A DNA stretch of 64,000 nt, from contig NZ_JABAIH010000016.1 in assembly GCF_012641395.1 (NCBI RefSeq), positions 34,439-98,438 of the forward strand. The letters are read 5' to 3'. Position 1 is the first letter of the stretch; each line of letters starts with the position of its first letter. The position numbers and the translations under genes were made by a program. The notes beneath the pieces were generated by a model that did no database searches, was not told the origin of the DNA, and was given only the letters and a program-made list of their open reading frames with translations. This document shows positions 26,850 through 34,619 of the stretch, piece after piece. The DNA is from Rhizobium sp. P32RR-XVIII. Lineage in GTDB: Bacteria; Pseudomonadota; Alphaproteobacteria; Rhizobiales; Rhizobiaceae.

Positions 26850-27149
26850 CGGCCCCAAGCTCCTTCGTCATGGCGCATAATCGCACTGGTTTAATTATGG
26901 GCATCGGTTGAGAAGGAAAGCGCTACGGCGAAAATTCCCTCTACTCCCGTCTGCAAGGCACGGCGGAACGTCTGACCGCCAAGTTAAAGCGAGTCACCTC
27001 CCGATTCTGAAGTGGTGAAGTGGCAGGCCCGATCTCCTCGACTGACCGGCATTCCCGTTGTCGCCTCATAGCAAAGCGCGGCGGCAGTCCAATAGGGGAG
27101 CGGTCGCCAGTCGTCAATAATCGTAGCCGGCCTTCTGGGCGGCCTCTGA
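26850..27149. other. Intergenic, no gene seen
   Basis: Roughly 300 bp between two minus-strand genes. The frames here only extend the reverse complement of the 27150 gene. No terminator or repeat found. Confidence 0.35.
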
Positions 27150-27659
27150 TCACAGATATCCACCGTCTTCGTGCTTGAAACGATCGATCTGGTTCTGTGC
27201 CTTGAAGTAGGCCTCTCTCCAAAGCGTGAAGTGCACAGGATCATTCTTGGGATTGTAAGGGTTGTCCCCTAGGTACTTGCCAGTCCTGGGCGCCAGCGAC
27301 CCCGAATGTCTGGCCTGCCAGTGGCTTGTTTTGCTTTCGTCGGGGATTGTGGAAATACCCTCGCGCCGCAGTACCGTACGACGGAGTTCTGCCGGAAGAC
27401 CTTGGACTGCAAAGCGAGGAAGCGCGGCGGCCAAAGCGGCGGCCTCTTTGTTAGGCTTGCCGAAGTGTCGATCAAGCTGGATGGTAAGGTCGGCGGGAGC
27501 CGTCATTCCCTCTCTAAAGAGGCGGATCATCAGCTTGGTTGCGAGGTTGAAGCGCCGGGGCTGCGTAATATCGTCCGTAGAGCCGGCATCGTTCAAAACG
27601 CCATACAGCATGTTCATGTTGTCGTCAGTCAGATTTTGGGTGGAAACTTCGGAAGACAC
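27150..27659 (-). CDS. Conserved hypothetical protein, paralogue of 18903..19424
   Basis: 169 residues from GTG 27659 (AAGGAGGACATC upstream). It is nearly the same protein as at 18903 but on the other strand 8 kb away; it lacks a few residues after DDI and ends two residues earlier. Conserved blocks include FNLATKLMIRLFREGMTAPA and WQARHSGSLAPRTGKYLG. The upstream sequence CTCGACCGGAAGGAGGAC is also shared with the other copy, so the duplication includes the translation start region. No known family or domain. Confidence 0.72.
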   Translation of the reverse strand: MSSEVSTQNLTDDNMNMLYGVLNDAGSTDDITQPRRFNLATKLMIRLFREGMTAPADLTIQLDRHFGKPNKEAAALAAALPRFAVQGLPAELRRTVLRREGISTIPDESKTSHWQARHSGSLAPRTGKYLGDNPYNPKNDPVHFTLWREAYFKAQNQIDRFKHEDGGYL

Positions 27660-27974
27660 GATGTCCTCCTTCCGGTCGAGGCTAGGGTCTGGCGGCCCTC
27701 AAACAGCAGCGCCCGTAATGATGACTGCTGGAGGCGGTACCATGCGCCTTCGTAGGTAGCAAAGCAAACGGTATCTTTCGAAGATGCTAAGACGCACCCC
27801 GCGCTAATCGCTTGCGTCATGTGCTCCCACCAAATGGCGCGGCACATCTGATCCAGAGGACTTCGGGGCCAGCCAAGGGAAAGGAAGAGACAAAAGTAGG
27901 TTCGCCACACGGTCCCAATACCTAAGCTCAAACTTCCGCTAATGTTCCGGTTCAAGTAACGCACCGTGTGCCGC
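27660..27974. other. Intergenic upstream region
   Basis: About 315 bp upstream of the 27659 start. An open minus-strand frame here (27629..27964) overlaps the start region and has no family resemblance. Promoter boxes not evident. Confidence 0.3.
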
Positions 27975-28274
27975 CTAGTCGAGAAGGCGGAACAGCGCCG
28001 CCAGACTGCCGATTACGCTGGCAATCGCCCAAGCATAGCCAGTCCCATCAGCAGCCACATTCCCCAGCCAGGCTGCCGCGGCTCTCCCTGATCTTCCGGC
28101 CTCACGCGCTGACTTCCCTTCTTTAAGTGATCGCCCTTTTCGCCTCTCCGACAGCTCGGGAAACGCAGGGGGCACATTGCAATTGTTCTGTTGGTACACC
28201 ACTTGTAAGCTATCGGCAGCTTCTGAAACGGGCGCTGCCGGGTGCGGACGCCAATAGCGTTCCAGCCCCAACAA
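27975..28274 (-). CDS. Hypothetical protein with a C-terminal helix
   Basis: A 99-residue frame ending in one hydrophobic segment (GYAWAIASVIGSLAALFRLL). The N-terminal 60 residues are polar and low in complexity, with two Ser/Arg-rich runs; the true start is uncertain and may be far inside. It is divergent from the 28286 gene. Weak support overall. Confidence 0.3.
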   Translation of the reverse strand: MLGLERYWRPHPAAPVSEAADSLQVVYQQNNCNVPPAFPELSERRKGRSLKEGKSAREAGRSGRAAAAWLGNVAADGTGYAWAIASVIGSLAALFRLLD

Positions 28275-28285
28275 AGGAGGACGAC

Positions 28286-28432
28286 ATGTCTTCCGCCTCC
28301 ATTATGTACTCCAAGGACAATCTGATGCGAGCCGCTCTTCGGTTTCGCTACATGGACTTTCTCGTCAAATCAACACCAGCACTGAGTCTGGCGTTCATTC
28401 TCTATGTCACGCTCAAGGGTGTCTTCTGGTAG
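28286..28432 (+). CDS. 48-residue single-helix membrane protein
   Basis: ATG 28286 with AAAGGAGGACGAC. Polar start MSSASIMYSKDNLMRAALRF then one helix (TPALSLAFILYVTLKGVF). The ribosome site and first codons (AAAGGAGGAC..ATGTCTTCCGC) are nearly the same as at the 18903 gene, suggesting a shared mobile leader or recent duplication. Structure resembles the 25388 peptide. Function unknown. Confidence 0.6.
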   Translation: MSSASIMYSKDNLMRAALRFRYMDFLVKSTPALSLAFILYVTLKGVFW

Positions 28433-28529
28433 CGCAGCCATTTTGGATCTGCCCACGGCAACAGCCTCGGCTGGTGCCGTGGCTGTCGATAGACCCGCAA
28501 AATCACCTCACGCTGGAATCACATTCAAG

Positions 28530-28787
28530 ATGGAACGGACCACAGAAACTGAAATAACATTCGCCCGTCCCTTCGCTCTCAGTTCGTTGATGGTTCCCCT
28601 TGAAGCGGGGACGTACCGCCTGATTGTTGAGGAGGAAGAGATCGAGGGCCTGTCGTTTTCCGCCTTCCGGAGAACCAACACCCAACTTGAGATACCGGCC
28701 ATTACGACAGGCGTGGGCACCAGGCAGCGCCTGCGAGTTTCTATGCAGGAAATCGAAGCGGCTCTGGCGAAGGATGCCGAGCTCTAA
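28530..28787 (+). CDS. Hypothetical protein
   Basis: 85 residues from ATG 28530, though the frame is open from 28404 and the start is not fixed by a ribosome site. FARPFALSSLMVPLEAGTYR, then SFSAFRRTNTQLEI and a final helix (MQEIEAALAKDAEL) resemble a small rhizobial family with the pattern F..PF.L......L.AG.YRV and a FRR.. motif. Function unknown. Confidence 0.5.
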   Translation: MERTTETEITFARPFALSSLMVPLEAGTYRLIVEEEEIEGLSFSAFRRTNTQLEIPAITTGVGTRQRLRVSMQEIEAALAKDAEL

Positions 28788-28857
28788 TGACCGATCGCTG
28801 ACCGCTGCGATCTCGTCGGCATCGCGTGTTTACGACAAGAAGATTGAGAGTTCTCTC

Positions 28858-29022
28858 ATGGCAATTGAATTTCACAACGGAGCCAGAAGCTATGACGAGA
28901 TCTCCAGACGAGTTCGCTTCCTCGGCCATGACGGCATGTTCGAAATTCGCTTCTTCGTGGATATCGACGTATTGGCTAAAGGACCGGGCGAGACGGCGAC
29001 CCTCCTTGTCCTGCGGGCGTAG
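28858..29022 (+). pseudogene. DUF1488-family protein, truncated
   Basis: From ATG 28858: MAIEFHNGARSYDEISRRVR, then FLGHDGMFEIRFFVDIDVL matches the first two thirds of DUF1488 proteins (usually about 85 residues). After KGPG at about 28987 the similarity ends, where the ISL3 relic starts, and the frame stops at 29022. Probably a broken gene. Confidence 0.55.
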
Positions 29023-29235
29023 GGCGAGGCTATCACCGGGACCGGGTCGGTGAATGTTTGCCGTTTGCACTGCCGATACGTGCAACGCCAGCGGCTTAAC
29101 TGAAGCTTTACCGTCACTTCATTGCCTTGGATCGGCAGGTCCTGGAGACTGCGGTACGACCAGCCGTGCCGACTTCTGCTCTGATGTCGGCAATCTGGGC
29201 ATATGCCCGAGGATGGTCCGCAAGCAGACACAACA
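29000..29235 (-). mobile_element. Second ISL3-family relic (transposase N-terminus)
   Basis: The minus strand encodes an ISL3 zinc-binding N-terminus: ICPDCRHQSRSRHGWSYRSL, QDLPIQGNEVTVKLQLSRWR, CTYRQCKRQTFTD. No DDE domain is left. It is a different ISL3 type from that at 23447. It abuts the DUF1488 gene. Confidence 0.6.
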
Positions 29236-29296
29236 CAATCACCATCGTCGGATCGATACGGCGCATTGGCCCGGTCCCGAAGTGGATCGGGCACCA

Positions 29297-29668
29297 TCAC
29301 AGCCAGCCGCGAGAGATCGGAGGCGGGTTTTCTATCGCGAGGCTTTTTCGCCAACCAGCAGCGCGAGCTTCTGCCTCGGAGCAGAACCAACGCTCGCCGT
29401 ATTGGGGTGAGATCTTGGTCTCAGCGTAAAACTTCTGGCCGGGAACGTGGTAGATGCGCTCGCCACTGTTGATGCTAACATTGCCCTTGATGTCGCAGGC
29501 GCCGCCCAGGTTCATCGTTGGGGCGAGGGAGTTGATCACGTCGACACCGACGTATCCAAGCAAGCCGGCGCCGATGATCGCCAGATAGAACGACTGCATC
29601 GTGAAGAGCGGCAATGCCTGCTTCTTCGTCTGGTATCGATGCGGCGGAAACGAACGGTGTGTCGGCAT
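29297..29668 (-). CDS. Membrane-anchored sunset-domain protein
   Basis: 123 residues from ATG 29668; the frame is open to 29755, and a further ATG at 29599 is possible. An N-terminal helix (SFYLAIIGAGLLGYVGVDVI) is followed by a C-terminal domain CDIKGNVSINSGERIYHVPG with YGERWFCSEAEARAAGWRKS. That pattern is the sunset domain seen in rhizobial exported nucleases and ExoI-like proteins, thought to bind calcium or the envelope. Likely an envelope protein. It is not linked to a nuclease domain here. Confidence 0.65.
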   Translation of the reverse strand: MPTHRSFPPHRYQTKKQALPLFTMQSFYLAIIGAGLLGYVGVDVINSLAPTMNLGGACDIKGNVSINSGERIYHVPGQKFYAETKISPQYGERWFCSEAEARAAGWRKSLAIENPPPISRGWL

Positions 29669-29932
29669 GGGGTGACGATGCTCTTTCGCCTTAAAGATGC
29701 AAGGTGAAGTTGAGCTACAGGTAAAGTGCCGGTTGGCGAAATCGCTAAAAGGCAATCAGTTCACGCCGCATAGCAATACGAGGGGAAGCCGACGCGCCCC
29801 GCCCATAGAGAACGCTGATGCATGCACCAGCGCCGTCGGCCAGGCCGGGAGGGTAGCCCGGCACCAATTCGAGGCCAACTTTATAGCAAACCGGCCTTTC
29901 GCTATAGGGTGGCGCATCAGATTATAGTTTGC

Positions 29933-29963
29933 AGCCCGTCAGCACCCGGTGGCGGGCTTTTCA
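29933..29963 (+). terminator. Possible intrinsic terminator
   Basis: AGCCCG (29933..29938) pairs with CGGGCT (29953..29958) around a 14-base loop, followed by TTT C. Short T-run; plausible on the plus strand, although no gene is clearly served. Confidence 0.3.
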
Positions 29964-29981
29964 TTTGGAGAGCGACCCGCT

Positions 29982-30158
29982 TCAGTTTGGAGCTGGTGTA
30001 GTTGGTGCGGGGTTAGCCGGCGGTGTGGTCTCAGTAGAAGCGGGGGGCGAGCCCGGAGCTGTTGCGGTCCCACTTGGTCGCTCGCGTCCGAAAAGCACCA
30101 CCAAAGCTACTATGATGATGATAACAACGACGATTCCAATGATCATGTTTCGATTCAT
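29982..30158 (-). CDS. 58-residue single-helix membrane protein
   Basis: From ATG 30158 (GGAGGACCAAGTC upstream): MNRNMIIGIVVVIIIIVALV is one membrane helix, then LFGRERPSG and a Pro/Thr/Ala-rich periplasmic or disordered tail. Such small proteins are common in Rhizobiales. An upstream ATG at 30173 would add five residues but lacks the good site. Region 29669..29932 and 30159..30351 show nothing else. Confidence 0.55.
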   Translation of the reverse strand: MNRNMIIGIVVVIIIIVALVVLFGRERPSGTATAPGSPPASTETTPPANPAPTTPAPN

Positions 30159-30351
30159 GACTTGGTCCTCCAAAAGTTACGCGTCCGAGGCCTATTGGAC
30201 AGGTAGTTGTTAGCATCTGATTGTCCATAGGCGTTCTCGATCCCGTATCTGGGTGAACCAGCCATTTCTGAATGGAGCGGAGACTCCGATTTGTCCGAGG
30301 TCAGCTCGGAAGCTGCGAGCTTAATCGCTCAGGTGTGGCGCTTAGGTCTGA

Positions 30352-30501
30352 TCAGCGCCTCCAGATCGCCGCCGCTGACGATAGGTTCCGGCATTTGCCC
30401 GGAGTGCACGAAGACCTCGATGGCTTGGAGGTCAGCTCGTAAGCTTGCCCGGCGGCTACGCGTTCTCGGTCGCGACCAACGTCCTTCTTATCGTCTGCCA
30501 T
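30352..30501 (-). CDS. DUF3606-like small protein, probably damaged
   Basis: ATG 30501 has a very strong site (GGAGGAGGACGCA). MADDKKDVGRDRERVAAGQA matches the N-terminus of DUF3606-type proteins, but after AYEL the expected helix-turn is missing and the frame runs into Ser-rich sequence to a stop at 30352. Another frame from about 30430 reads LQAIEVFVHSGQMPEPIVSG. A frameshift is likely. Confidence 0.4.
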   Translation of the reverse strand: MADDKKDVGRDRERVAAGQAYELTSKPSRSSCTPGKCRNLSSAAAIWRR

Positions 30502-30603
30502 TGCGTCCTCCTCCATTGGAGCGGAGGAACGCACGACACGTGGAATTAGTTCAGGCAGGCAAGCCCGCGCCGCCGCTCCGGAGTTAGCCATTCAGGAGAG
30601 ATC

Positions 30604-30954
30604 ATGGAAAGCATTCTGACGCTGGCGCTCATGCTCCTCGCAGTGCATTGGCTGCTCGACTACCCGCTGCAGGGTGACTTCCTCTCCAAGGCCAAACAAT
30701 CAGGCCCGCTGCGCGTTTATCACCTGATCGCACATTCCGGTATTCAAGGCGCCGGCGTAGGGCTGGTCACCGGCAATGTGTGGATCGGGTTAGCGGAATG
30801 GCTGGCTCACACGATCATCGGCGAGGCAAAGGTGCAGGGCAGGACGACGTTCGCCCAGGATCAAGCCTTACACATCGCCAGGAAGGCCGTCTGGCTCGCC
30901 TACCTCCTCCTGTCCGCAACGCATGGATCGTCTATCTCGCCTTGGTGGCGTTGA
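30604..30954 (+). CDS. DUF3307-family membrane protein
   Basis: 116 residues; ATG 30604 after CAGGAGAGATC. MESILTLALMLLAVHWLLDY, then PLQGDFLSKAKQSG and VWIGLAEWLAHTIIGEAKVQ are typical of DUF3307, found in prophages and mobile elements. The expected C-terminus lies in the next frame (NAWIVYLALVALMFFMSSLP up to a stop at 30995), so a frameshift near 30915 may have cut the last helix. Likely part of the prophage remnant. Confidence 0.65.
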   Translation: MESILTLALMLLAVHWLLDYPLQGDFLSKAKQSGPLRVYHLIAHSGIQGAGVGLVTGNVWIGLAEWLAHTIIGEAKVQGRTTFAQDQALHIARKAVWLAYLLLSATHGSSISPWWR

Positions 30955-30991
30955 TGTTCTTCATGAGCTCGCTGCCTATGTGGTGGCAGCT

Positions 30992-31081
30992 ATGACTCCC
31001 CGTGCAGAACGCGCGATCCTCGCGCTTCTCTGTGCTGTTGCTGGCGCCTGTCTCGTCTATGCCGTGTGGTCCATTTGGTAG
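30992..31081 (+). CDS. 29-residue single-helix membrane peptide
   Basis: ATG 30992 to TAG 31081: MTPRAERAILALLCAVAGAC then LVYAVWSIW. It matches the 26-residue peptide at 22051 in length, charge and helix pattern (R.....A.RI.L..LC...G...L.YA), and like it runs head-on into a convergent 66-residue gene (31136). Its start overlaps the last codons of the shifted DUF3307 frame. Confidence 0.4.
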   Translation: MTPRAERAILALLCAVAGACLVYAVWSIW

Positions 31082-31135
31082 AAAATTCATATCGCGAAAT
31101 GCGACGGCCTCACCGGCCAGTAGAAATGATTTTGC

Positions 31136-31336
31136 TCAGGAGGCCCAGTAGAGTTTGCGCGCTCGCCAAGCGTCTTTCATCTTCTCTAGGATTTCAGCTT
31201 CGGTTCGATGCGGAAACTGAGTGTGTAGGGCTGCAGCCATGGCTAAGATATCGACGTTATTGTTTTTTTCGACCTTAGCCTTATCGGCAGCGCCATTGAT
31301 TTGATCCGCCAACAGCGCGTCTTCGTCTTTGCTCAT
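31136..31336 (-). CDS. 66-residue hypothetical protein, paralogue of 22143..22343
   Basis: From ATG 31336 (TTAGGAGGATGGA upstream). MSKDEDALLADQINGAADKA, KVEKNNNVDILAMAAALHTQ, then EILEKMKDAWRARKLYWAS. It aligns with the 22143 protein end to end. Helical and soluble. Convergent with the micro-peptide at 30992 (54-bp gap). Unknown function; likely works with, or against, that peptide if the pairing is meaningful. Confidence 0.65.
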   Translation of the reverse strand: MSKDEDALLADQINGAADKAKVEKNNNVDILAMAAALHTQFPHRTEAEILEKMKDAWRARKLYWAS

Positions 31337-31459
31337 TCCATCCTCCTAAGATCACCCATGCCAGTCCTGACAAACGCAGGCATGAGCGTTTCGCCCAAAC
31401 GGTTGCGAAAGGCAAGACGGCAACAAGGAGGCTGGATAACTCCAACAAGGGATAACACC

Positions 31460-31801
31460 ATGGCAACGATGGTCGACCTCGCGCGCACTGCGGCAGAGAA
31501 GAAGGAAGAACTCGACCGCTGGGAGAAGGGGCCGACCGAATCCGATCGTCCGGACTATGCCTACGGCCTCACGCTGTTCCTCGATTACACGACCCTCAAG
31601 AAGATGAGTCTCACCGATCGCGACTTCGACAGCGGACAGCCGGTCACCATCATGGCCCACGCGATGATCACCGAGGACCGGATCGAAATCGTCAACGGCG
31701 AAAAGAGACACTCGATCTCGCTGCAGGTCCAGAAGATGGCCCTTGAGCAGGAGACGAAGGACGTGGCCGATAAGTTCTACGCCGAAAAGGCATCGGCTTG
31801 A
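31460..31801 (+). CDS. Phage capsid-staple-like protein
   Basis: 113 residues; ATG 31460 with AGGGATAACACC. MATMVDLARTAAEKKEELDR, then DYAYGLTLFLDYTTLKKMSL and ITEDRIEIVNGEKRHSISLQ with VQKMAL near the end match the small phage proteins annotated as capsid staples, which clamp capsomers in some siphophages. The frame is open further upstream, but that part is not protein-like. It lies just before a terminase small-subunit relic, normal phage order being rearranged. Confidence 0.55.
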   Translation: MATMVDLARTAAEKKEELDRWEKGPTESDRPDYAYGLTLFLDYTTLKKMSLTDRDFDSGQPVTIMAHAMITEDRIEIVNGEKRHSISLQVQKMALEQETKDVADKFYAEKASA

Positions 31802-31815
31802 TATCGAGGTCTGGC

Positions 31816-31990
31816 ATGCTCGGTGTAAAGCAGCTTCGTTTTGTCGAAGAGTATCTGATTGATCTCAATGCCACCCAGGCTGCGATCCGCGCCGGGTATA
31901 GCGCAAAGACCGCATCCGAAACAGGCATCGCGCCTGTTAGCGAATGTCAAGGTTGCAGAGGCCAACTGGCGCATGGACTTCGTCGCGTGA
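31816..31990 (+). pseudogene. Terminase small subunit, N-terminal relic
   Basis: From ATG 31816: MLGVKQLRFVEEYLIDLNAT, then QAAIRAGYSAKTASETG is the classic DNA-binding N-terminus of phage terminase small subunits. The next family block (LLANVKVAEA) continues in another frame from about 31930 and ends at TGA 31990. So the gene has one indel and lacks its C-terminal half, being joined to an endolysin. Confidence 0.65.
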
Positions 31991-32746
31991 CCCCGCAAAC
32001 GAATTCGCACGCTCTCTCGCCAAGGTGCTTATCATCCAAGGCGGCTATTCCAACAATCCGAAGGACCCCGGCGGCGCGACGATGAAAGGTGTGACGCAGG
32101 GTGTCTATGACGAGTATCGCCGCACGCACGGCCTACCCCTCATGCCGGTAAAGAACATCAGCAATTCCGAACTGGAGGCAATCCACCGCAAAAAGTACTG
32201 GGACGAGATCAAGGGCGACAAGCTGGCGCCCGGTGTCTCGTATGTCGTCTTCGACGGTTCGGTGAACTCCGGTGTTGCTCAGTCCGTCAAATGGCTACAG
32301 CGCGCGCTTCAGGCGATGGGACTTTATCAAGGTCTCATCGACGGCATTCTCGGGCAGGGGACGCTTCTGGCACTCGGTGGCGTCAACGACAATGACAGCC
32401 TGATTGCGCGCATCCTCGACCGCCGTCTGGCATTGCTCAAGGCGCTGAAGACATGGAAGCGTTCGGCAGGGGCTGGACGGCCCGCGTCAACGGCGTGCGC
32501 GCTGTCGGGCAGGCCTGGGCAACCGGCTCCGTTGGCCCTGAGATCGAGCTGCAGCAGGCCCAGGATCAATTGACGCTCAGCACCAGCAGCGAGTTCATCG
32601 GCAAGCTTGTCGCGGGGCTCATCATCGCCAGCGCCGTGTTGACGATCGGCGGCCTTGCCTATCGCTGGTATGCGAAGCGCAAGAGAGATGAGCTGCAGGA
32701 TGCTCTCGATCTGAAGGTGGCGGTCAATGCTCAAGCTGCTGCCTGA
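31989..32746 (+). pseudogene. GH108 endolysin (secretion-activator type), broken
   Basis: Residues from DPANEFARSLAKVL, with GGYSNNPKDPGGATMKGVTQ, AIHRKKYWDEIKGDKL and FDGSVNSGVAQSVKWLQRAL match the glycosyl hydrolase 108 lysozyme domain plus its peptidoglycan-binding tail. Three defects are visible: no start codon, because the 5' end is joined to terminase sequence; the catalytic Glu of EGGY is Gln (IIQGGYS); and a frameshift near 32452, after which the rest (AFGRGWTARVNGVRAVGQAW and a membrane helix VAGLIIASAVLTIGGLAY) continues to 32746. Inactive as a lysozyme. Confidence 0.7.
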
Positions 32747-33008
32747 ATGGCTCAAGATCGGCGCGGGAGCGGCCTTGGGCGCCGCGCTGGTCGTCTATCC
32801 CGCAATCCTCATTGGGCGCTCTGAGGGACGCCAACAGGCCGCAACCGTCGCACTGGAAGCCGCGGTCAAACGCTTTGCCGAAAAAGGAAAGATCAATGGT
32901 CAAGTCTCTTCTCTTGATGCTGCCGCTCTGTGCAATGATTTCGGGCTGCCAGACCGCGACAAAGCCGACTGCATGCGCCGGGTTCGAGAAGCTTCAGCCA
33001 AGCCTTGA
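32727..33008 (+). CDS. i-spanin-like phage lysis protein
   Basis: 93 residues; ATG 32727 overlaps the end of the endolysin frame. An N-terminal helix (IGAGAALGAALVVYPAILIG) is followed by a charged helical stretch and DFGLPDRDKADCMRRVREAS. This is the layout of inner-membrane spanins (Rz). The o-spanin gene is nested in another frame (32896..33099), which is the classic Rz/Rz1 arrangement and the strongest support for both. Confidence 0.6.
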   Translation: MLKLLPEWLKIGAGAALGAALVVYPAILIGRSEGRQQAATVALEAAVKRFAEKGKINGQVSSLDAAALCNDFGLPDRDKADCMRRVREASAKP

Positions 33009-33099
33009 AACGTCGGTCCTCATCCTCAAGACGGATCGGCCGTTTGCCAACCAGGTGGCGTCACACAATCGCTTCGGCGCCTCTCAGGGCTGCTGGTAG
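32896..33099 (+). CDS. o-spanin-like lipoprotein, nested in the i-spanin gene
   Basis: 67 residues from ATG 32896 (AAAGGAAAGATCA upstream). MVKSLLLMLPLCAMISGC is a lipoprotein signal with the lipobox ISGC, then a short Thr/Pro-containing periplasmic part. It overlaps the i-spanin gene by 113 bp in another frame. In phages such a lipoprotein pairs with the i-spanin to fuse inner and outer membranes at lysis. Confidence 0.6.
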   Translation: MVKSLLLMLPLCAMISGCQTATKPTACAGFEKLQPSLETSVLILKTDRPFANQVASHNRFGASQGCW

Positions 33100-33239
33100 C
33101 AAGGGCCCGGCCTCCTCGTCAGGCCGAGCCCTCCTGTTGCCGCCTCAAAGCTTGCTGAGCACGGCGGCGGCGAAATAGTCGATCGGCTTTCGCCGGTCAA
33201 GCACGCATAGAGCATTGAAGGGCAGGGGCGGCGGATGAC

Positions 33240-33866
33240 ATGAACAACAATGATGCACACCGAGTTTATACGGATGCAGTGACAGCCCAGCTCGACGAGC
33301 GGGTGACCGATCTCGGACGCCGGCAGACCGATCTTGAACCGGAGATGCGGGCTGGGTTCAAGGGGATCGATGCCGCCGTAACGGCGCTGGCGAACGAGAC
33401 GAGAGCATCGATCGCAGCTCTGTCGACGAACCTGGCAGAGCGGAACAAGCCGCAATGGCAGGCCCTCGGCGTGGCGCTGACGTTCGCGGCGATGCTCGGC
33501 GGCCTTGCTTATCTCCCAATCCGGGAGGCAACCAGCGACCTGAAGCGATCCGTCGGGATCCTCGCAGAGAAGATGGTGACGCAGAGCGAGCTTGAATGGC
33601 GCACACAGCGAAGCGCCGAGGATCGCGCCAGGACGGACGGCAGCGTTAAGGAGCTTCGTGATGCTGAGGTACCGAGGGAAGAGCTCGACCGCGTCTTCGC
33701 CAGCTATGATCAGCGGTTCACCGACCAGCAACGGCAGCTCGACGACGTCAAGCAGGCGCAGGGCAACGTCTACGGTGCGAGGGCTATCCTTTTGGACCTT
33801 CGGGAGTGGATCGATCGTATCGAGCGTCAGCGGCTATCTGCGGGGCAGACAGGCCCGTCGCAATGA
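33240..33866 (+). CDS. Phage-type coiled-coil membrane protein
   Basis: 208 residues from ATG 33240. A charged coiled coil (about 10-75), a single helix (WQALGVALTFAAMLGGLAYL), then a second long coiled coil (about 100-195) rich in Glu, Arg and Gln. Similar proteins sit after spanins in rhizobial prophages, where a holin or membrane-tether role is assumed. No enzymatic motif. The 140-bp space before it holds nothing obvious. Confidence 0.5.
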   Translation: MNNNDAHRVYTDAVTAQLDERVTDLGRRQTDLEPEMRAGFKGIDAAVTALANETRASIAALSTNLAERNKPQWQALGVALTFAAMLGGLAYLPIREATSDLKRSVGILAEKMVTQSELEWRTQRSAEDRARTDGSVKELRDAEVPREELDRVFASYDQRFTDQQRQLDDVKQAQGNVYGARAILLDLREWIDRIERQRLSAGQTGPSQ

Positions 33867-33880
33867 AACGTAGAAAGGCG

Positions 33881-33938
33881 ACCAGGGGGCTCGTCCAAAA
33901 ATGGCGAGCCTCGTCCAGAAATGGCGAGCCCCTGGTCT
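33881..33938. repeat. Tandem palindromic repeat within a larger hairpin
   Basis: Two 20-bp units (33890..33909 and 33910..33929) differ at one base; each has CTCG and CGAGC arms around a TCCA.AAATGG core. The pair sits inside a bigger inverted repeat, ACCAGGGG at 33881 against CCCCTGGT at 33938. It lies 15 bp after the 33866 stop, so it may end that transcript. Confidence 0.5.
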
Positions 33939-34280
33939 AATGGCGGCCGCGGATATTGGGTAACGTGGCCGTCACGGCGCTGTGCTTTGGGGGGGGCTCC
34001 AGCGCGGCAAACTAAAGCTCCGGGGAGCCTGATCGTCAATAATCAATTAGGGTTAAGCCAGTCGTTATCGGCGGATCGAAGGGCCCGCTCCTACGGAAAA
34101 GCGAGCCCTTGCCGCGCCTCCTGTATCCCTTGCCATTCAGCGCGGAATTGACCACACGGCACCAGGGAAGAGGGCTGCGGCTCCAACATCACTGGCGACT
34201 AGGTAAGGAAGACTACCGCGCGGCCATATTGATAACGGGTTTCCTCAGCGAGCGTTCCGGTCCGCTACCGTACAGTCACA
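33939..34280. other. Intergenic, no gene seen
   Basis: About 340 bp with only short frames lacking ribosome sites. It begins with a run of seven G's near 33990. Confidence 0.35.
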
Positions 34281-34304
34281 GAAAAAGCCCCGCCGAAGCA
34301 GGGC
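34281..34304 (-). terminator. Intrinsic terminator (minus strand)
   Basis: Read on the minus strand: GCCCTGCTTCGGCGGGGC then TTTTTC. A 6-bp stem with one mismatch around a TTCG-type loop and a T-run. It lies 90 bp beyond a near-identical terminator at 34394, so the two form a tandem pair. Confidence 0.65.
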
Positions 34305-34393
34305 AGTTCTCATCAGCATTCAGGGATCGCGCAACCGATCCCAACGCAGGAAACGAATAAGGACCCCCCAGGTTCCAGCCCGACCATTCGATC

Positions 34394-34419
34394 AAAAAGA
34401 AGCCCCGCCGAAACGGGGC
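34394..34419 (-). terminator. Intrinsic terminator (minus strand)
   Basis: Read on the minus strand: GCCCCGTTTCGGCGGGGC followed by TTCTTTTT, a strong 6-bp GC stem and T-run. It probably ends the transcript of the small minus-strand gene at 34620..34784, about 200 bp upstream. Confidence 0.75.
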
Positions 34420-34619
34420 AGTTTGACGAAGAAGGATCGCGCGACTTTCCAGTAAGGGCAAAGGAAGGGTCTATCAGCGAACCACGCCCCGCGATCCCAA
34501 CAGCTAGAACACCGAAAGCATTCACAAGGTTCCGGTGCGGTAGCGTACCGATCGCAATCGGCTCATATGACGTTGAACAGCGCGGCCAAGCTCCCGGTGA
34601 CTTCGGCAAATAGCTCGCC

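Noticed and set aside
33870..34420. Possible CRISPR-like array
   Set aside because: There are only two 20-bp units without spacers and two terminator hairpins; no regular repeat-spacer pattern occurs in the window.
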